Notes under the pieces: generated by a model | Told to the model about the DNA's origin: nothing | Database searches by the model: none | The model's input: only the letters and a program-made list of their open reading frames with translations | Assembly (NCBI RefSeq): GCF_000426705.1 | Contig: NZ_KE384556.1 | Coordinates: 304,876 to 368,875, forward strand | DNA: 64,000 nt | Source: Spirochaeta cellobiosiphila DSM 17781 | GTDB lineage: Bacteria > Spirochaetota > Spirochaetia > DSM-17781 | Direction of reading: 5' to 3' | Part shown: positions 1-9,265 of the stretch, piece after piece | Layout: each line of letters begins with the position of its first letter | Position numbering within the stretch: position 1 is the first letter of the stretch | Made by a program: the position numbers and the translations under genes

Positions 1-221
1 TTGAAAATACACTCATTACCGTCCAAAAATATTTGTCCATCAAAAGAACCATGTGGGTGGACTCCTGATAACACTTTCATTAATGTAGATTTTCCGGCTC
101 CATTCTCACCTACAATGGCATGGATTTCCTGACTGATTACAGATAAACTTACTTCATGTAGAGCAGTCACACCGGCAAACTTTTTTGTAATGTTTCTCAT
201 CTCTAATAAATTGTTTGCCAT
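1..221 (-). CDS. gguA: Sugar ABC transporter ATP-binding protein, N-terminal part (partial)
   Basis: Only the first 73 codons lie in the window; the gene continues past base 1. The start is ATG at 221. The Walker A motif GENGAGKST sits near residue 40, preceded by a typical ABC beta-strand opening ([13 protein letters not shown]). Together with the ChvE-type binding protein just upstream (58-bp gap, same strand) this fits the ATPase of a multiple-monosaccharide importer of the ChvE-GguAB/MmsAB kind, which would energise uptake of arabinose or related sugars at the inner membrane. The ATPase call is certain from the motif; the GguA assignment rests on the neighbour. Confidence 0.85.
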   Translation of the reverse strand, partial: MANNLLEMRNITKKFAGVTALHEVSLSVISQEIHAIVGENGAGKSTLMKVLSGVHPHGSFDGQIFLDGNECIF

Positions 222-279
222 TTAATTACCCCAGACAAGAGGAGGATGTAGAAAACATCCTCCCATTTAAATAAATACT

Positions 280-1350
280 CTACATTCCCAATTGAGCTTT
301 GGTGTAATAACCAGAGTCAACCAATGCAGATTCCCAATTATTAATATCAACGGAAACAGGTTCTTCAAGATAAGAAGGAACGACTTTAACACCATTGTTA
401 TAGGTTTTTGTGTCATTGATTTCAGGAGTTCCACCACTTAAAACAGCATCAACCATATCAGCAGCTCTTTTCGCAAGAGTTCTTGTATCTTTAAATACAG
501 TTTGAGCCTGTTCACCAGCTAAGATAGATTTGACTGAAGGTATTTCAGCATCTTGTCCTGTTACTACAGGGATATCCTTTGTGGAACCATAACCAACAGA
601 TTTAAGAGCTGACAAGATTCCAATGGACAAACCATCATAAGGAGAAAGTACAGCGTCAACATGTTTATCTGTATAATAAGCAGCTAATAAGTTATCCATT
701 CTTTGTTGAGCGACAACCCCATCCCATCGAAGTGTGGCTACCTGATCAAAATTAGTTTGACCAGAAGGTATCACTAATTGACCTTTATCAACATAAGGTT
801 GAAGAACACTCATGGCACCATCAAAGAAGTAATATGCATTAGTATCATCAGGAGAACCAGCAAATAATTCTATATTGTATGGACCTGAACCAGAGGCCAG
901 TTCTAGTGCTTTAATGATATAGGATCCCTGTAGAACTCCAACTTTGAAATTGTCAAAGGTTGCATAATAACTTACATGTGGTGAGTTCACGATAAGTCTA
1001 TCGTAAGCTATAATCTTAACATCATTTTGAGCTGCTTGTTCTAAAACATTAAATAAAGCAGCCCCATCTATGGCAGCAATCACTAAGCAGTTAGCCCCTT
1101 TAACAATCATATTTTCAATCTGTGCAACCTGGGCATCAATATTATCTTCTGCATATTGAAGATCTACCTTATAACCACGCTCTTCAAGGATATCCTTCAT
1201 GTATCCACCATCTTGAATCCATCTTTGAGAGGATTGTGTGGGCATGGCAATTCCTACTATTTGTTCTCCTCCACCATCTTTCCCATTACATCCTGAAATG
1301 AGCAAGAGTACAGAAAATATCAGTATGACAATTCCTATAAATCTTTTCAT
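280..1350 (-). CDS. chvE: ChvE-type sugar-binding lipoprotein of an ABC importer
   Basis: A 356-residue periplasmic binding protein that delivers monosaccharides to the ABC importer encoded downstream. A lipoprotein signal peptide is visible (hydrophobic segment, lipobox LISGC with Cys21), so it is probably membrane-anchored. The mature start [16 protein letters not shown] and the stretch [19 protein letters not shown] closely resemble the ChvE / multiple-monosaccharide-binding family, which is known to bind arabinose, galactose, xylose and glucose. A good Shine-Dalgarno (AAGGAG) precedes the ATG. It follows the arabinose genes and their LacI regulator on the same strand and has its own operator-like site upstream, so L-arabinose is the likely main substrate; that specificity is inferred. 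Confidence 0.9.
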   Translation of the reverse strand: MKRFIGIVILIFSVLLLISGCNGKDGGGEQIVGIAMPTQSSQRWIQDGGYMKDILEERGYKVDLQYAEDNIDAQVAQIENMIVKGANCLVIAAIDGAALFNVLEQAAQNDVKIIAYDRLIVNSPHVSYYATFDNFKVGVLQGSYIIKALELASGSGPYNIELFAGSPDDTNAYYFFDGAMSVLQPYVDKGQLVIPSGQTNFDQVATLRWDGVVAQQRMDNLLAAYYTDKHVDAVLSPYDGLSIGILSALKSVGYGSTKDIPVVTGQDAEIPSVKSILAGEQAQTVFKDTRTLAKRAADMVDAVLSGGTPEINDTKTYNNGVKVVPSYLEEPVSVDINNWESALVDSGYYTKAQLGM

Positions 1351-1442
1351 ACTTTTCTCCTTTTGTTGATTTTCTCATGGGGGGCCGTACACGAAATCTG
1401 ATTAATATTTCACCCATGAAACTACATTCATGGTAAGTCGGG

Positions 1443-1479
1443 ATTATAGGCCTGTCAATGAAAATGTGTTCGTTAACGC
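1443..1479 (-). promoter_or_regulatory. Probable promoter and LacI-type operator ahead of chvE
   Basis: On the minus strand the site GCGTTAACGAACA (1467-1479) matches a site at the araB promoter (GCGTAAACGTACA, 6512-6524) at 11 of 13 positions and has the core palindrome CGTTAACG. Downstream of it lie TTGACA (1453-1458) and TATAAT (1443-1448). These two boxes are too close to pair with each other, so which is used is unclear: TTGACA could pair with TACCAT at 1430-1435 (17-bp spacing), or TATAAT could use a poor -35 box inside the operator. Either way repression of chvE by the adjacent LacI protein is plausible. Confidence 0.6.
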
Positions 1480-1495
1480 ATCAAACATAAAAGGA

Positions 1496-2542
1496 TTAAT
1501 GTAAGTTTTCTTTTGTAATTATATCAACAGGGAGAAGAACCTTATCATCAATATGTTGCTTAAGACCTTGACTTCGGTGCATATTCTGAAGAGCAAAAAT
1601 AGCTTGAACAGCAGGGCGTTGTGATAAAATAAACTCTATCCTACCATCTTTTAACATCTGCTTGTTACTCTCAACAACATCATAACCAACAACCTTAATC
1701 TCTTTATATCCTAAAGCTTCACAAGCAGAAACATATAAATGTGTAGTGGCATTAGGAACAAAAAGACCAGGCTGTTCGTGACTAGGGTTTCTAAAAAAGG
1801 GTTCAATCAAGAGCTGAGCATCTTTTAAGTTATCCGTATCAGAGCCAATAACAGAAAACACTCTTTTATCCGGATTTTTAGTAAAAAATTGACAAAATCC
1901 ATTTATTCGTTCTTTTAGGTGATTATCCTTTTCAGATATGTCTACCACTATCACATGAGCCTTTTCATCAATAAGCAAATGCAATAAACGACCAGCAAGT
2001 TTACCGGATTGATAATCATCTAGACCAATATAGCAAAATGTTTCCAACTCAATCTCTTGTTCAATACCCGGAAGGTTACTATCGAATAGAATGATATTCC
2101 TTCCCAATTTACCTTCGCGAATCGCGGACTTAAAAAGGGAAGGTCTTACAGGAGCTAGTATATACCCTGATAAATTGAGCTCGGAAGCTAAGTTAAGAGT
2201 ATCCTGAATATTCACTTCATCAAACCTATTGAAGTGAAAGAATTTGACAGATACCCCAAGAGGGTTCAAATCCTTTTCAGCTTCTTTAAAACCATTATAA
2301 CAAAGTTGCCAATATCCAGAATCCTGATCCAAATTGGGCATAATAACGCCATAGGTGACATTGTTTTTCTGTTTTAATCTAGAGGCCATAAAATCCAGCG
2401 TAAAACCAGTTTCTTCAATGATACTGAGAATCCTTGTCTTCGTATCATCACTTACACGGCCTCTATTATGCAAAACTCTATCAACCGTACCTATTGATAC
2501 TCCTGCCAGTTTAGCAATGTCTTTTATTGTCACCTTATTCAT
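1496..2542 (-). CDS. LacI-family repressor, probable regulator of the arabinose genes
   Basis: A 348-residue LacI/GalR-family protein. The N-terminal helix-turn-helix (TIKDIAKLAGVSIGTVDRVL, residues 5-24) is followed by a hinge and a periplasmic-binding-protein-like sensor domain to the C-terminus. It lies between araD (47 bp upstream) and chvE on the same strand, so it is probably co-transcribed with araBAD. Candidate operators at 1467-1479 and 6512-6524 have the partly palindromic form expected of this family. By context it is the local arabinose repressor, functionally like AraR, but the Bacillus AraR has a GntR-type DNA-binding domain, so no symbol is given. The inducer is inferred to be L-arabinose. 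Confidence 0.85.
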   Translation of the reverse strand: MNKVTIKDIAKLAGVSIGTVDRVLHNRGRVSDDTKTRILSIIEETGFTLDFMASRLKQKNNVTYGVIMPNLDQDSGYWQLCYNGFKEAEKDLNPLGVSVKFFHFNRFDEVNIQDTLNLASELNLSGYILAPVRPSLFKSAIREGKLGRNIILFDSNLPGIEQEIELETFCYIGLDDYQSGKLAGRLLHLLIDEKAHVIVVDISEKDNHLKERINGFCQFFTKNPDKRVFSVIGSDTDNLKDAQLLIEPFFRNPSHEQPGLFVPNATTHLYVSACEALGYKEIKVVGYDVVESNKQMLKDGRIEFILSQRPAVQAIFALQNMHRSQGLKQHIDDKVLLPVDIITKENLH

Positions 2543-2589
2543 ATTACTTAGCCTCAGTTCGATTTGATAAGGTAATATAAAAAAAGGAT

Positions 2590-3294
2590 CTACTTCTGTC
2601 CATAATAGGCATTTGGACCATGCTTTCTCTGAAAGTGTTTCTGAACTAAATATTCGGGTAATCCGTTCTTCTGACCTCCATATATAGACTCTGTAAGTTT
2701 TGCCATTTGAGCAAGTTCCTCTAATACAGCCGCATTATATAGAGCTTTCGAAGGAGTCGCCCCCCAAGTAAAGGGTCCATGACCTTCAATCAATACCATC
2801 TGACAATATTCAGGATTGATATTTTGCGCTTTAAGATATTCCGTAATCTGCAACCCCGTTTCGACTTCATAGTCTTTCATAATACGATCTTCACTCATTA
2901 TAGGAGCACATGGTATAGCAACAGGGGAATGATCTGCATGAGTCGTTCCGTATACAGGAATAGAGCGTCCTGCCTGAGCCCATGCAGTGGCATGAGTTGA
3001 ATGGGTATGAACAACACCTCCAATATCAGGAAAGTGTCTATACAAATGAAGATGAGTAGGAGTATCACTAGAGGGACGCAATGTCCCCTCTTTTATATTT
3101 CCTTCAAGATCCAATACCACAATATCATCAGCTTTCAATTTATCATAACTTACTCCACTTGGTTTTATCCCGACCAAACCAAGTTCTGGATAATACGCTG
3201 ATACATTACCAAAAGTAAAAATAGCTAATTTTAATTCTGGTATTTGTTTATTAGCCTCTAAAACTTCCTGTTTTAATTCTTTTACTGTCTTCAT
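2590..3294 (-). CDS. araD: L-ribulose-5-phosphate 4-epimerase
   Basis: Converts L-ribulose 5-phosphate to D-xylulose 5-phosphate, the last step of arabinose entry into the pentose phosphate pathway. The protein has 234 residues, close to the family norm. The class II aldolase/epimerase fold is shown by GNVSAYYPELGLVGIKPSG near residue 29, the zinc-binding HTHSTH near residue 97 and a third histidine in EGHGPFTWG near residue 170. It starts 5 bp after araA ends and is clearly in one operon with it. The neighbouring araA and araB make the epimerase call firm over a fuculose-phosphate aldolase. Confidence 0.95.
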   Translation of the reverse strand: MKTVKELKQEVLEANKQIPELKLAIFTFGNVSAYYPELGLVGIKPSGVSYDKLKADDIVVLDLEGNIKEGTLRPSSDTPTHLHLYRHFPDIGGVVHTHSTHATAWAQAGRSIPVYGTTHADHSPVAIPCAPIMSEDRIMKDYEVETGLQITEYLKAQNINPEYCQMVLIEGHGPFTWGATPSKALYNAAVLEELAQMAKLTESIYGGQKNGLPEYLVQKHFQRKHGPNAYYGQK

Positions 3295-3299
3295 TGTTA

Positions 3300-4799
3300 T
3301 TACCTTAGCTTTGCTGCCAATTCACTAAGAATAAGATCGGTATCTAACTCTTTGCTTGTAGTCCCTTCTCCAATTCGAATAAGCTCCATATCCAGAATAT
3401 TTGCCAAATCAGCTATGTGATTATAATTTAGAGCTGTAGAAAAAACAGTATGGTGAGCCCCTCCTGCCTTAATCCAGCTTTCTAAACCGGTCTTAAAATC
3501 TGGTTTTGGTTTCCACAATACGCGAGCAACTGGTAATTTGGGCATAGGAATCGTTGGTTTTATTGCGTCTACTTCATTGACAATTAATCTTAATCGATTA
3601 CCCATATCAACAAGGGATACGTTGATAGCATTACCACCATCACCATCAAATACTAATCTAGCAGGATCATCTTTATCTCCTATTCCCAAAGGATGAACCT
3701 CTAATTTGGGTTTTATATTAGGATTACCAATGGACGGACAGATTTCAAGCATATGAGCTCCTAAGACCATTTTATCATTAGGATCCATATGATAAGTATA
3801 ATCTTCCATAAAAGACGTACCACCGCCTAAGCCTTTTGCCATAGTTTTAAGCGCTCTCACCATAGAAGCGTGTTTCCAATCACCTTCTGCCCCAAATCCG
3901 TAACCATCAGAAAGCAAATTCTGCACAGCCAAACCGGGGAGCTGAGGCAATCCATGAAGATCTTCAAATGTGGTAGTAAAAGCACCAAAGCCACCATCTT
4001 CTAAGAATTTACGCAAACCTAATTCAATCTTGGCCTGTTCTTTTATCCTCTTTACAGACAAAGAATTATTGATTATATCATCAGATATTTGGAACTTTTG
4101 TTGATATTGCTTATACTGTTCATCTACCGATTTATCAGATATTTGATTTACAACGTCTACCAGGTCCATAATCCCATAACCATCAACCCGAATTCCCATC
4201 TTGATTTGGACCTCGACTTTATCACCTTCAGTTACAGCCACATTTCGCATATTGTCCCCAAAGCGGGCGACTCGTAAATTCTGTAAATCATCCCAACCTA
4301 CGACGGCTCTCATCCATTGGCCGAGTTCTCCTTGAATACTCTTATCTTTCCAATAGCCAGCAATTATTTTCCTCTTAATCCGCATTCTGGCGCCAATATA
4401 TCCATATTCCCGATCACCATGAGCACTCTGATTGAGGTTCATAAAATCCATATCAATACTATCCCAGGGGATGTCTCTATTAAATTGAGTATGAAGATGA
4501 GCCAGTGGTTTTGCTAATAGGGATAAACCTTTAATCCACATTTTAGCAGGTGAAAATGTGTGCATCCAAGTAACAACACCAATACAATCTTCGTCAGCAC
4601 TTGCTTCAGTTAATGCTTTCGCAATTCCTTCTGAAGTTAGTACAGTAGGTCTCCATAAGAGCTCGACAGGTAAATTAGCAGACTCATTCAATTCTCCAAC
4701 CATTTGTTTTGAATGACGGGCTACTTCTTTCAAAGTATCTTCTCCGTATAGATCCTGACTGCCTGTAATAAACCATATTTTTTTATTGCTAATTCTCAT
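3300..4799 (-). CDS. araA: L-arabinose isomerase
   Basis: Interconverts L-arabinose and L-ribulose in the cytoplasm using Mn2+. The length (499 residues) matches the E. coli enzyme. The residues expected as metal ligands are present in GFGAEGDWK, SFMEDYTYH, GAHMLEICPS and GGAHHTVFS, corresponding to the two glutamates and two histidines of the family. It sits between araB (9-bp gap) and araD (5-bp gap), all on the minus strand. Expression is probably from the araB promoter at 6526-6554. Confidence 0.97.
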   Translation of the reverse strand: MRISNKKIWFITGSQDLYGEDTLKEVARHSKQMVGELNESANLPVELLWRPTVLTSEGIAKALTEASADEDCIGVVTWMHTFSPAKMWIKGLSLLAKPLAHLHTQFNRDIPWDSIDMDFMNLNQSAHGDREYGYIGARMRIKRKIIAGYWKDKSIQGELGQWMRAVVGWDDLQNLRVARFGDNMRNVAVTEGDKVEVQIKMGIRVDGYGIMDLVDVVNQISDKSVDEQYKQYQQKFQISDDIINNSLSVKRIKEQAKIELGLRKFLEDGGFGAFTTTFEDLHGLPQLPGLAVQNLLSDGYGFGAEGDWKHASMVRALKTMAKGLGGGTSFMEDYTYHMDPNDKMVLGAHMLEICPSIGNPNIKPKLEVHPLGIGDKDDPARLVFDGDGGNAINVSLVDMGNRLRLIVNEVDAIKPTIPMPKLPVARVLWKPKPDFKTGLESWIKAGGAHHTVFSTALNYNHIADLANILDMELIRIGEGTTSKELDTDLILSELAAKLR

Positions 4800-4808
4800 A
4801 ATAACTCC

Positions 4809-6488
4809 TTAAGCTTCCTTACGTAATTCAACTAATTGCTCTTCACAATTACCAACAAGCTGATATTGCTTATAGATTTCTTTATATACTTCAACCATCT
4901 TTGGATCAGGTTTATAGACTTTAGAAAAACCAGCGCTCATTTTATTTTGAGCATCATCCAGATTTGTGAATTTGCCAGCAGCTACAGAGGCAAACATCGC
5001 CGCTCCCAAAGCACAAGCTTGATCAGCAGCAGAAACAGAGATATCCATGTCAAGGATATCTGCCACTATCTGCATGACAAGTTCTGCTTTTTGAGAAACA
5101 CCTCCCAAAGCAATGACCGAATTGATGGGAATTCCTTGACTACGAAATCTATCAACAATGGCTTTAGAACCAAAAGCAGTCGATTCGACAAGAGCCCTAT
5201 AAATGCGCGGTGCATCCGTACCCAAACTAAGTCCTGTAATAGCCCCTTTCAATCTCTGATCAGCATCAGGGGTTCTTCGACCATTTAACCAATCCAGAGC
5301 AATAACCCCACTTTCTTTTGGATTGATTTGATTAGCCTCTTTCTCCAGTGAGGGGATAATATTATCCTCGAGATAGGTTTTTATTTTTTCAGATTCTGTA
5401 AAATCATCATTTTGCTCCAATAATGTTAGAGGCCATAGCAGTAGTTTTTTAAACCATGCGTAGACATCACCAAAAGCGGATTGTCCAGCCTCATAGCCTA
5501 CCAAGCCGGGGAGAACAGATCCATCAACCTGGCCACAAATACCTTCAACCAAAATCTCATCTTTCTTGATGTCCTGAGGAGGTGCAACTAAAATATCACA
5601 AGTACTAGTCCCCATGACCTTAGCTAACTGATAAGACCGAACATCAGCACCGACAGCGCCCATATGAGCATCAAAAGCACCAACAGCAATATGACAAGTT
5701 TCAGGAACTCCTAATCTTTGAGCCCATTCTAAAGAGATAGAGCCAGCACTTTTATCTGAAGTGTAGGTTTCAGTTCCTAAGGACCTCACAAGAGGTATCA
5801 ATCGTTCATCTAACTGAGCAAAAAAATCTTCAGATGGATAACCATCAAAATTCTCATTCCATAAGGCCTTGTGTCCTGCAGCGCATCGACTTCGTTTTAT
5901 CTCTCTCATATCCTTAACACCTGTTAATAAAGCAGGAATCCAATCACAGTGTTCAATGATAGTACTGGCAGCTTTAGCTACCTTGTCATTCTGCCTAATA
6001 ATATGAAGAGTTTTGGCCCAAAACCATTCAGAACTATAGATACCTCCAACATAAGCTGTAGGATCAATACCATCCCATTTACGGGCCATCTTATTGATTT
6101 CTGCTGCTTCATCTACAGAGGAATGATCTTTCCATAAAATAAACAGAGCATCAGGATCATTCTCAAACTCATTAAGTAGTCCTAAGGGGACACCGTCACT
6201 ATTTGCTAATACAGGAGTAGATCCTGTTGTATCAACACCAATACCAATTATTTCCTCGGCCACAGAAGAAGGACACTGCTTCAAAGCTTCTTTAATCACA
6301 GTCTCCATAGATTCTATATAATCTAATGGATGCTGACGAAAAATGTTTTTCGAAGGTTCACAGTATTGTCCTTTGCGCCAACGGGGATAATAGCAAACAG
6401 CCTGGGAAAGTAACTCACCAGAGTCAGTGTTTACTATTACAGCCCTAACAGAATCACTACCAAAATCCAATCCAATAACTTTAGCCAC
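4809..6488 (-). CDS. araB: L-ribulokinase
   Basis: Phosphorylates L-ribulose with ATP; FGGY-family kinase of 559 residues. The N-terminal phosphate-binding motif is GLDFGSDSVRA and a second FGGY-type motif is GVSQKAELVMQIVADIL. The open frame extends to an ATG at 6506, but that ATG has no Shine-Dalgarno. The GTG at 6488 is preceded at 7 nt by AAGGA (6496-6500), giving MAKVIGLDFG, which is how this family normally begins, so 6488 is preferred. This places the operator 24-36 nt upstream of the start, over the transcription start. First gene of araBAD. Confidence 0.95.
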   Translation of the reverse strand: MAKVIGLDFGSDSVRAVIVNTDSGELLSQAVCYYPRWRKGQYCEPSKNIFRQHPLDYIESMETVIKEALKQCPSSVAEEIIGIGVDTTGSTPVLANSDGVPLGLLNEFENDPDALFILWKDHSSVDEAAEINKMARKWDGIDPTAYVGGIYSSEWFWAKTLHIIRQNDKVAKAASTIIEHCDWIPALLTGVKDMREIKRSRCAAGHKALWNENFDGYPSEDFFAQLDERLIPLVRSLGTETYTSDKSAGSISLEWAQRLGVPETCHIAVGAFDAHMGAVGADVRSYQLAKVMGTSTCDILVAPPQDIKKDEILVEGICGQVDGSVLPGLVGYEAGQSAFGDVYAWFKKLLLWPLTLLEQNDDFTESEKIKTYLEDNIIPSLEKEANQINPKESGVIALDWLNGRRTPDADQRLKGAITGLSLGTDAPRIYRALVESTAFGSKAIVDRFRSQGIPINSVIALGGVSQKAELVMQIVADILDMDISVSAADQACALGAAMFASVAAGKFTNLDDAQNKMSAGFSKVYKPDPKMVEVYKEIYKQYQLVGNCEEQLVELRKEA

Positions 6489-6511
6489 TATATTTTCCTT
6501 CATCATTTGCG

Positions 6512-6554
6512 TGTACGTTTACGCTATAATACACCCCCTTTTTTTACCAGTCAA
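6512..6554 (-). promoter_or_regulatory. araB promoter with overlapping LacI-type operator
   Basis: Read on the minus strand: -35 box TTGACT (6549-6554), 17-bp spacer, -10 box TATTAT (6526-6531), then GCGTAAACGTACA (6512-6524) directly downstream, covering the expected transcription start. The 13-mer is shared with the site ahead of chvE. The position is ideal for repression by blocking RNA polymerase, relieved by arabinose. The boxes and repeat are seen; the regulator assignment is inferred from proximity. Confidence 0.8.
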
Positions 6555-6651
6555 ATTAATTTAGGAATGTTAATTTTCTTATTATTTCAGAGGAGATCTA
6601 TCATGGAATAAACAACAATTAAGTATATATACAAATAAAACATTTCTACTA

Positions 6652-6712
6652 TTGACAGCAAAAATCAAACTCCTTGTATAATAAGATTAGCAAAAATGAG
6701 TGACTGCTCACT
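6652..6712 (+). promoter_or_regulatory. Promoter and TetR-type operator of the aminotransferase-kinase operon
   Basis: A -35 box TTGACA (6652-6657) and a -10 box TATAAT (6677-6682) are 19 bp apart; an overlapping TGTATA would give 17 bp. Downstream, at 6699-6712, lies the inverted repeat AGTGA-CTGC-TCACT, overlapping a second symmetry TGAG-N6-CTCA (6697-6710). It falls just ahead of the AAGGAG (6718-6723) of the first gene. The third gene of the operon encodes a TetR-family protein, so autoregulation through this dyad is likely. Confidence 0.65.
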
Positions 6713-6729
6713 TTTATAAGGAGAATGTA

Positions 6730-8193
6730 ATGTCCGATTTCTCAATATCCGAATACCATGACACACAGGCAATATACAAGAAGCTATATACCCTTTTAGA
6801 CCAACCTATTCGCTCCATAAAAAAAGATAAGTTGAAAGAATATATTAGTGAGTATTATGAAAAGAAATGCGCAAAATCCAAAGCCATGACTACCGAAGCT
6901 ATGAAATACATTCCGGGAGGAGTACAGCATAACCTGGCTTTTAATCATCCCTTCCCATTAGTATTCACGAAAGCAGAAGGGGCTTATCTTGAAGATCTTG
7001 ATGGAAACACATATATCGACTTTTTACAGGCAGGAGGACCTACTGTTCTAGGTTCAAATCCTATTGATATCAGAGAAAAAGTTATTAACCTTCTTAATAC
7101 AACAGGGCCTGTTACAGGTCTTTTTCATGAATATGAAATGAAGTTGGCAAAACTAATCTCAGAACATGTACCTTCTGTGGACATGTTCAGAATGCTAGGC
7201 TCAGGAACAGAAGCAGATATGGCGGCTATAAGAGTGGCTCGTCTTGCTACAAAAAAGAAAAACATAATCAAAATGGGGGGAGCTTATCATGGATGGTCTG
7301 ACCAATTAGCTTACGGGATAAGAATACCCGGAACTATGCATATGGAAGCCCATGGTGTTCCACGACATGTTTTCAAATATACTCAGGAGTTTTTCCCAAA
7401 TGATCTTAAATCACTGGAACGTGTTCTCAGAAGAAATCAACTCCGTGGAGGGACAGCTGCTGTATTAATTGAACCAATAGGACCAGAGTCTGGAACAAGA
7501 CCTTTAGATTATGATTTTAATATGGGAGTAAGAAAGCTTTGTGATAAATACGGCTCACTCCTTATTTATGATGAAGTGGTAACTGGATTTAGAATCGGAA
7601 TGAGTGGAGCTCAAGGTTATTTTGGAGTACAACCAGATTTAACAGTATTCGGTAAAGTTGTAGCAGGAGGTTATCCAGCAGCTGGTGGGATTGGTGGTAA
7701 AGAACAATATATGAAATATCTGGCAGCAGGCATTCAAGCTGGACATAAAAAGGCCTTGGTTGGTGGTACCATGGCAGCTAACCCTCTTTCTTCCTTAGCG
7801 GGATATTACACTCTTAAGAAAATCCACGAAACAAAAGCCTGTGTGACAGCAGGAAAAGCAGGAGATAGACTAACCAAGGGGCTTCAAAAACTTATTGACA
7901 AATACGCCCTCCCTTTCGTTGCCTTCAACCAGGGATCCATATGTCATTTGGAATCAGTAGGAACAATCTTACTCCATGTTGATCTAAAAAAACCTTGGAA
8001 GATTGCTTCCACCATAAAGGAAGCAAAACTTAGAAAAAACGCAATGGAAGAAATGGGAGCAGCCTATATGGCCGAGGGTATAGTTACTTTAGCAGGTAGT
8101 CGCCTTTATACAAATGCAATGCAAACGGATTCCATAATTGACGAGGCTCTTAATCGGTTCGAAAGAGTATTTCAGAATATAGAAGGAGTCTAA
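6730..8193 (+). CDS. Class III PLP-dependent aminotransferase (GSA-aminomutase-like)
   Basis: A 487-residue fold-type I PLP enzyme. Motifs of the class III aminotransferase/glutamate-1-semialdehyde aminomutase group: IPGGVQHN, MLGSGTEADMAAIRVAR, GGAYHGWSDQ, LIYDEVVTGFR (PLP-ring Asp) and FGKVVAGGYPAAG with the Schiff-base lysine. About 45 residues precede the usual start of such proteins. A GTG at 6700 would extend the frame, but it lies inside the operator dyad; the ATG at 6730 has AAGGAG at a 6-nt spacing and is chosen. No other haem-synthesis gene is near. Its partners are an aldolase, a TetR regulator and a sugar kinase, so it probably transaminates an aldehyde or keto intermediate in a catabolic route. 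The substrate is unknown. Confidence 0.8.
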   Translation: MSDFSISEYHDTQAIYKKLYTLLDQPIRSIKKDKLKEYISEYYEKKCAKSKAMTTEAMKYIPGGVQHNLAFNHPFPLVFTKAEGAYLEDLDGNTYIDFLQAGGPTVLGSNPIDIREKVINLLNTTGPVTGLFHEYEMKLAKLISEHVPSVDMFRMLGSGTEADMAAIRVARLATKKKNIIKMGGAYHGWSDQLAYGIRIPGTMHMEAHGVPRHVFKYTQEFFPNDLKSLERVLRRNQLRGGTAAVLIEPIGPESGTRPLDYDFNMGVRKLCDKYGSLLIYDEVVTGFRIGMSGAQGYFGVQPDLTVFGKVVAGGYPAAGGIGGKEQYMKYLAAGIQAGHKKALVGGTMAANPLSSLAGYYTLKKIHETKACVTAGKAGDRLTKGLQKLIDKYALPFVAFNQGSICHLESVGTILLHVDLKKPWKIASTIKEAKLRKNAMEEMGAAYMAEGIVTLAGSRLYTNAMQTDSIIDEALNRFERVFQNIEGV

Positions 8194-8194
8194 A

Positions 8195-9265
8195 ATGACC
8201 CTGGCTCAAATAAAACAGTTGTTATGTGATACAGGAGTTCAATTACTTCAAGCTGGGCTTGTTGCCCGTACCTGGGGCAATATTAGTATAAGAATCGATG
8301 AGAAATCCTTTGCCATTACTCCAAGCGGCGTTTTCTATAAAGACATAAAGGTAGAACACATTTCTGTAATATCAATAGATGATTTATCATGGACAGGAAT
8401 GACAAAACCAAGCTCCGAAAAAGGGTTACATGCCAATATATACAAAGAGCATCCGAAGATAAATGCTATCATTCATACTCACCAACCAGCAGCTTCTGCA
8501 ATAGCAGCTGCCAGATTAGATCTAAATGAAGATACACCATGTGTTCCTTATGCCTTACCCACTACAGCAAAACTGGCTAGAAAAGCAGCTTCACTGTTAC
8601 GATCCAGAACAGAATGGGTGAACGGAAGTATTCTCTTAGCCAATCATGGTACTATTTGTACAGGATCTACTATTGAACAAGCAGTGAAAGAAGCTCTTGA
8701 TCTGGAAAATAAGTCCGTACAATTTATCAAATCTTACTCTAATAAACTTCCTAGAACCAATGATATCTATTCTGCCTATCATAAAGCTCAAGAATTGATG
8801 AGTCCCTTAAGGGAAGAACTATCTAAAACTTACTCAAATACTGAAGAAAATCCAGAATGGATAAACAAGGTATTTGCCCAAAGACCTGACATCAATACTA
8901 TCATTTGGTCAAAATGGCCCTATACACAAGCCTATTCTGAAATGGGGAAAAAGCTAATTCCCCTTCTAGATGATATGGCCCAACTTATAGGAATAGAGGC
9001 TCCCTACTTTATCGATTCAGATCATATAAAAATAAAAGAACGAAATGCCCTCTTTATCAAAAATAAAGGGGCTCTTTGTCTCGGACCAACCAAATCTGAA
9101 AGTCTCGCCATCCAAATGGTCTTAGAAAAATCAGCACGAAGCTATATAGAAGCAAATATTGTTGGTAAAGGACATCCTATTACTCTCTTTGAAAGAATAC
9201 TGATGCGTTTTATATACAAAACAAAATATAGCAAAATGAGTCAAAAACAATTGGAGAAACAATGA
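8195..9265 (+). CDS. Class II aldolase with a degenerate second aldolase domain
   Basis: A 356-residue protein. Residues 1 to about 200 form a class II aldolase/adducin domain like L-fuculose- or L-rhamnulose-phosphate aldolase: GNISIRIDEKSFAITPSG, the catalytic-type SSEKGLH, zinc-binding HTHQPAA and the third ligand in LANHGTI. Residues from about 225 to 340 resemble a second copy, with FIKNKGALCLGPTKSES aligning to LLANHGTICTGSTIEQA, but the zinc histidine is replaced by lysine. So one active and one degraded half are likely. It starts 1 bp after the aminotransferase stop and overlaps the next gene by 4 bp. It probably cleaves the phosphorylated sugar made by the FGGY kinase in the same operon. 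Confidence 0.8.
   Translation: MTLAQIKQLLCDTGVQLLQAGLVARTWGNISIRIDEKSFAITPSGVFYKDIKVEHISVISIDDLSWTGMTKPSSEKGLHANIYKEHPKINAIIHTHQPAASAIAAARLDLNEDTPCVPYALPTTAKLARKAASLLRSRTEWVNGSILLANHGTICTGSTIEQAVKEALDLENKSVQFIKSYSNKLPRTNDIYSAYHKAQELMSPLREELSKTYSNTEENPEWINKVFAQRPDINTIIWSKWPYTQAYSEMGKKLIPLLDDMAQLIGIEAPYFIDSDHIKIKERNALFIKNKGALCLGPTKSESLAIQMVLEKSARSYIEANIVGKGHPITLFERILMRFIYKTKYSKMSQKQLEKQ

Noticed and set aside
4836-5288. Plus-strand ORF of 150 codons opposite araB
   Set aside because: Antisense shadow of a well-conserved gene; no start signal or recognisable domain.
6700-6729. GTG start extending the aminotransferase by ten codons
   Set aside because: The extension lies inside the AGTGA-N4-TCACT dyad and lacks a ribosome site; ATG 6730 has AAGGAG.
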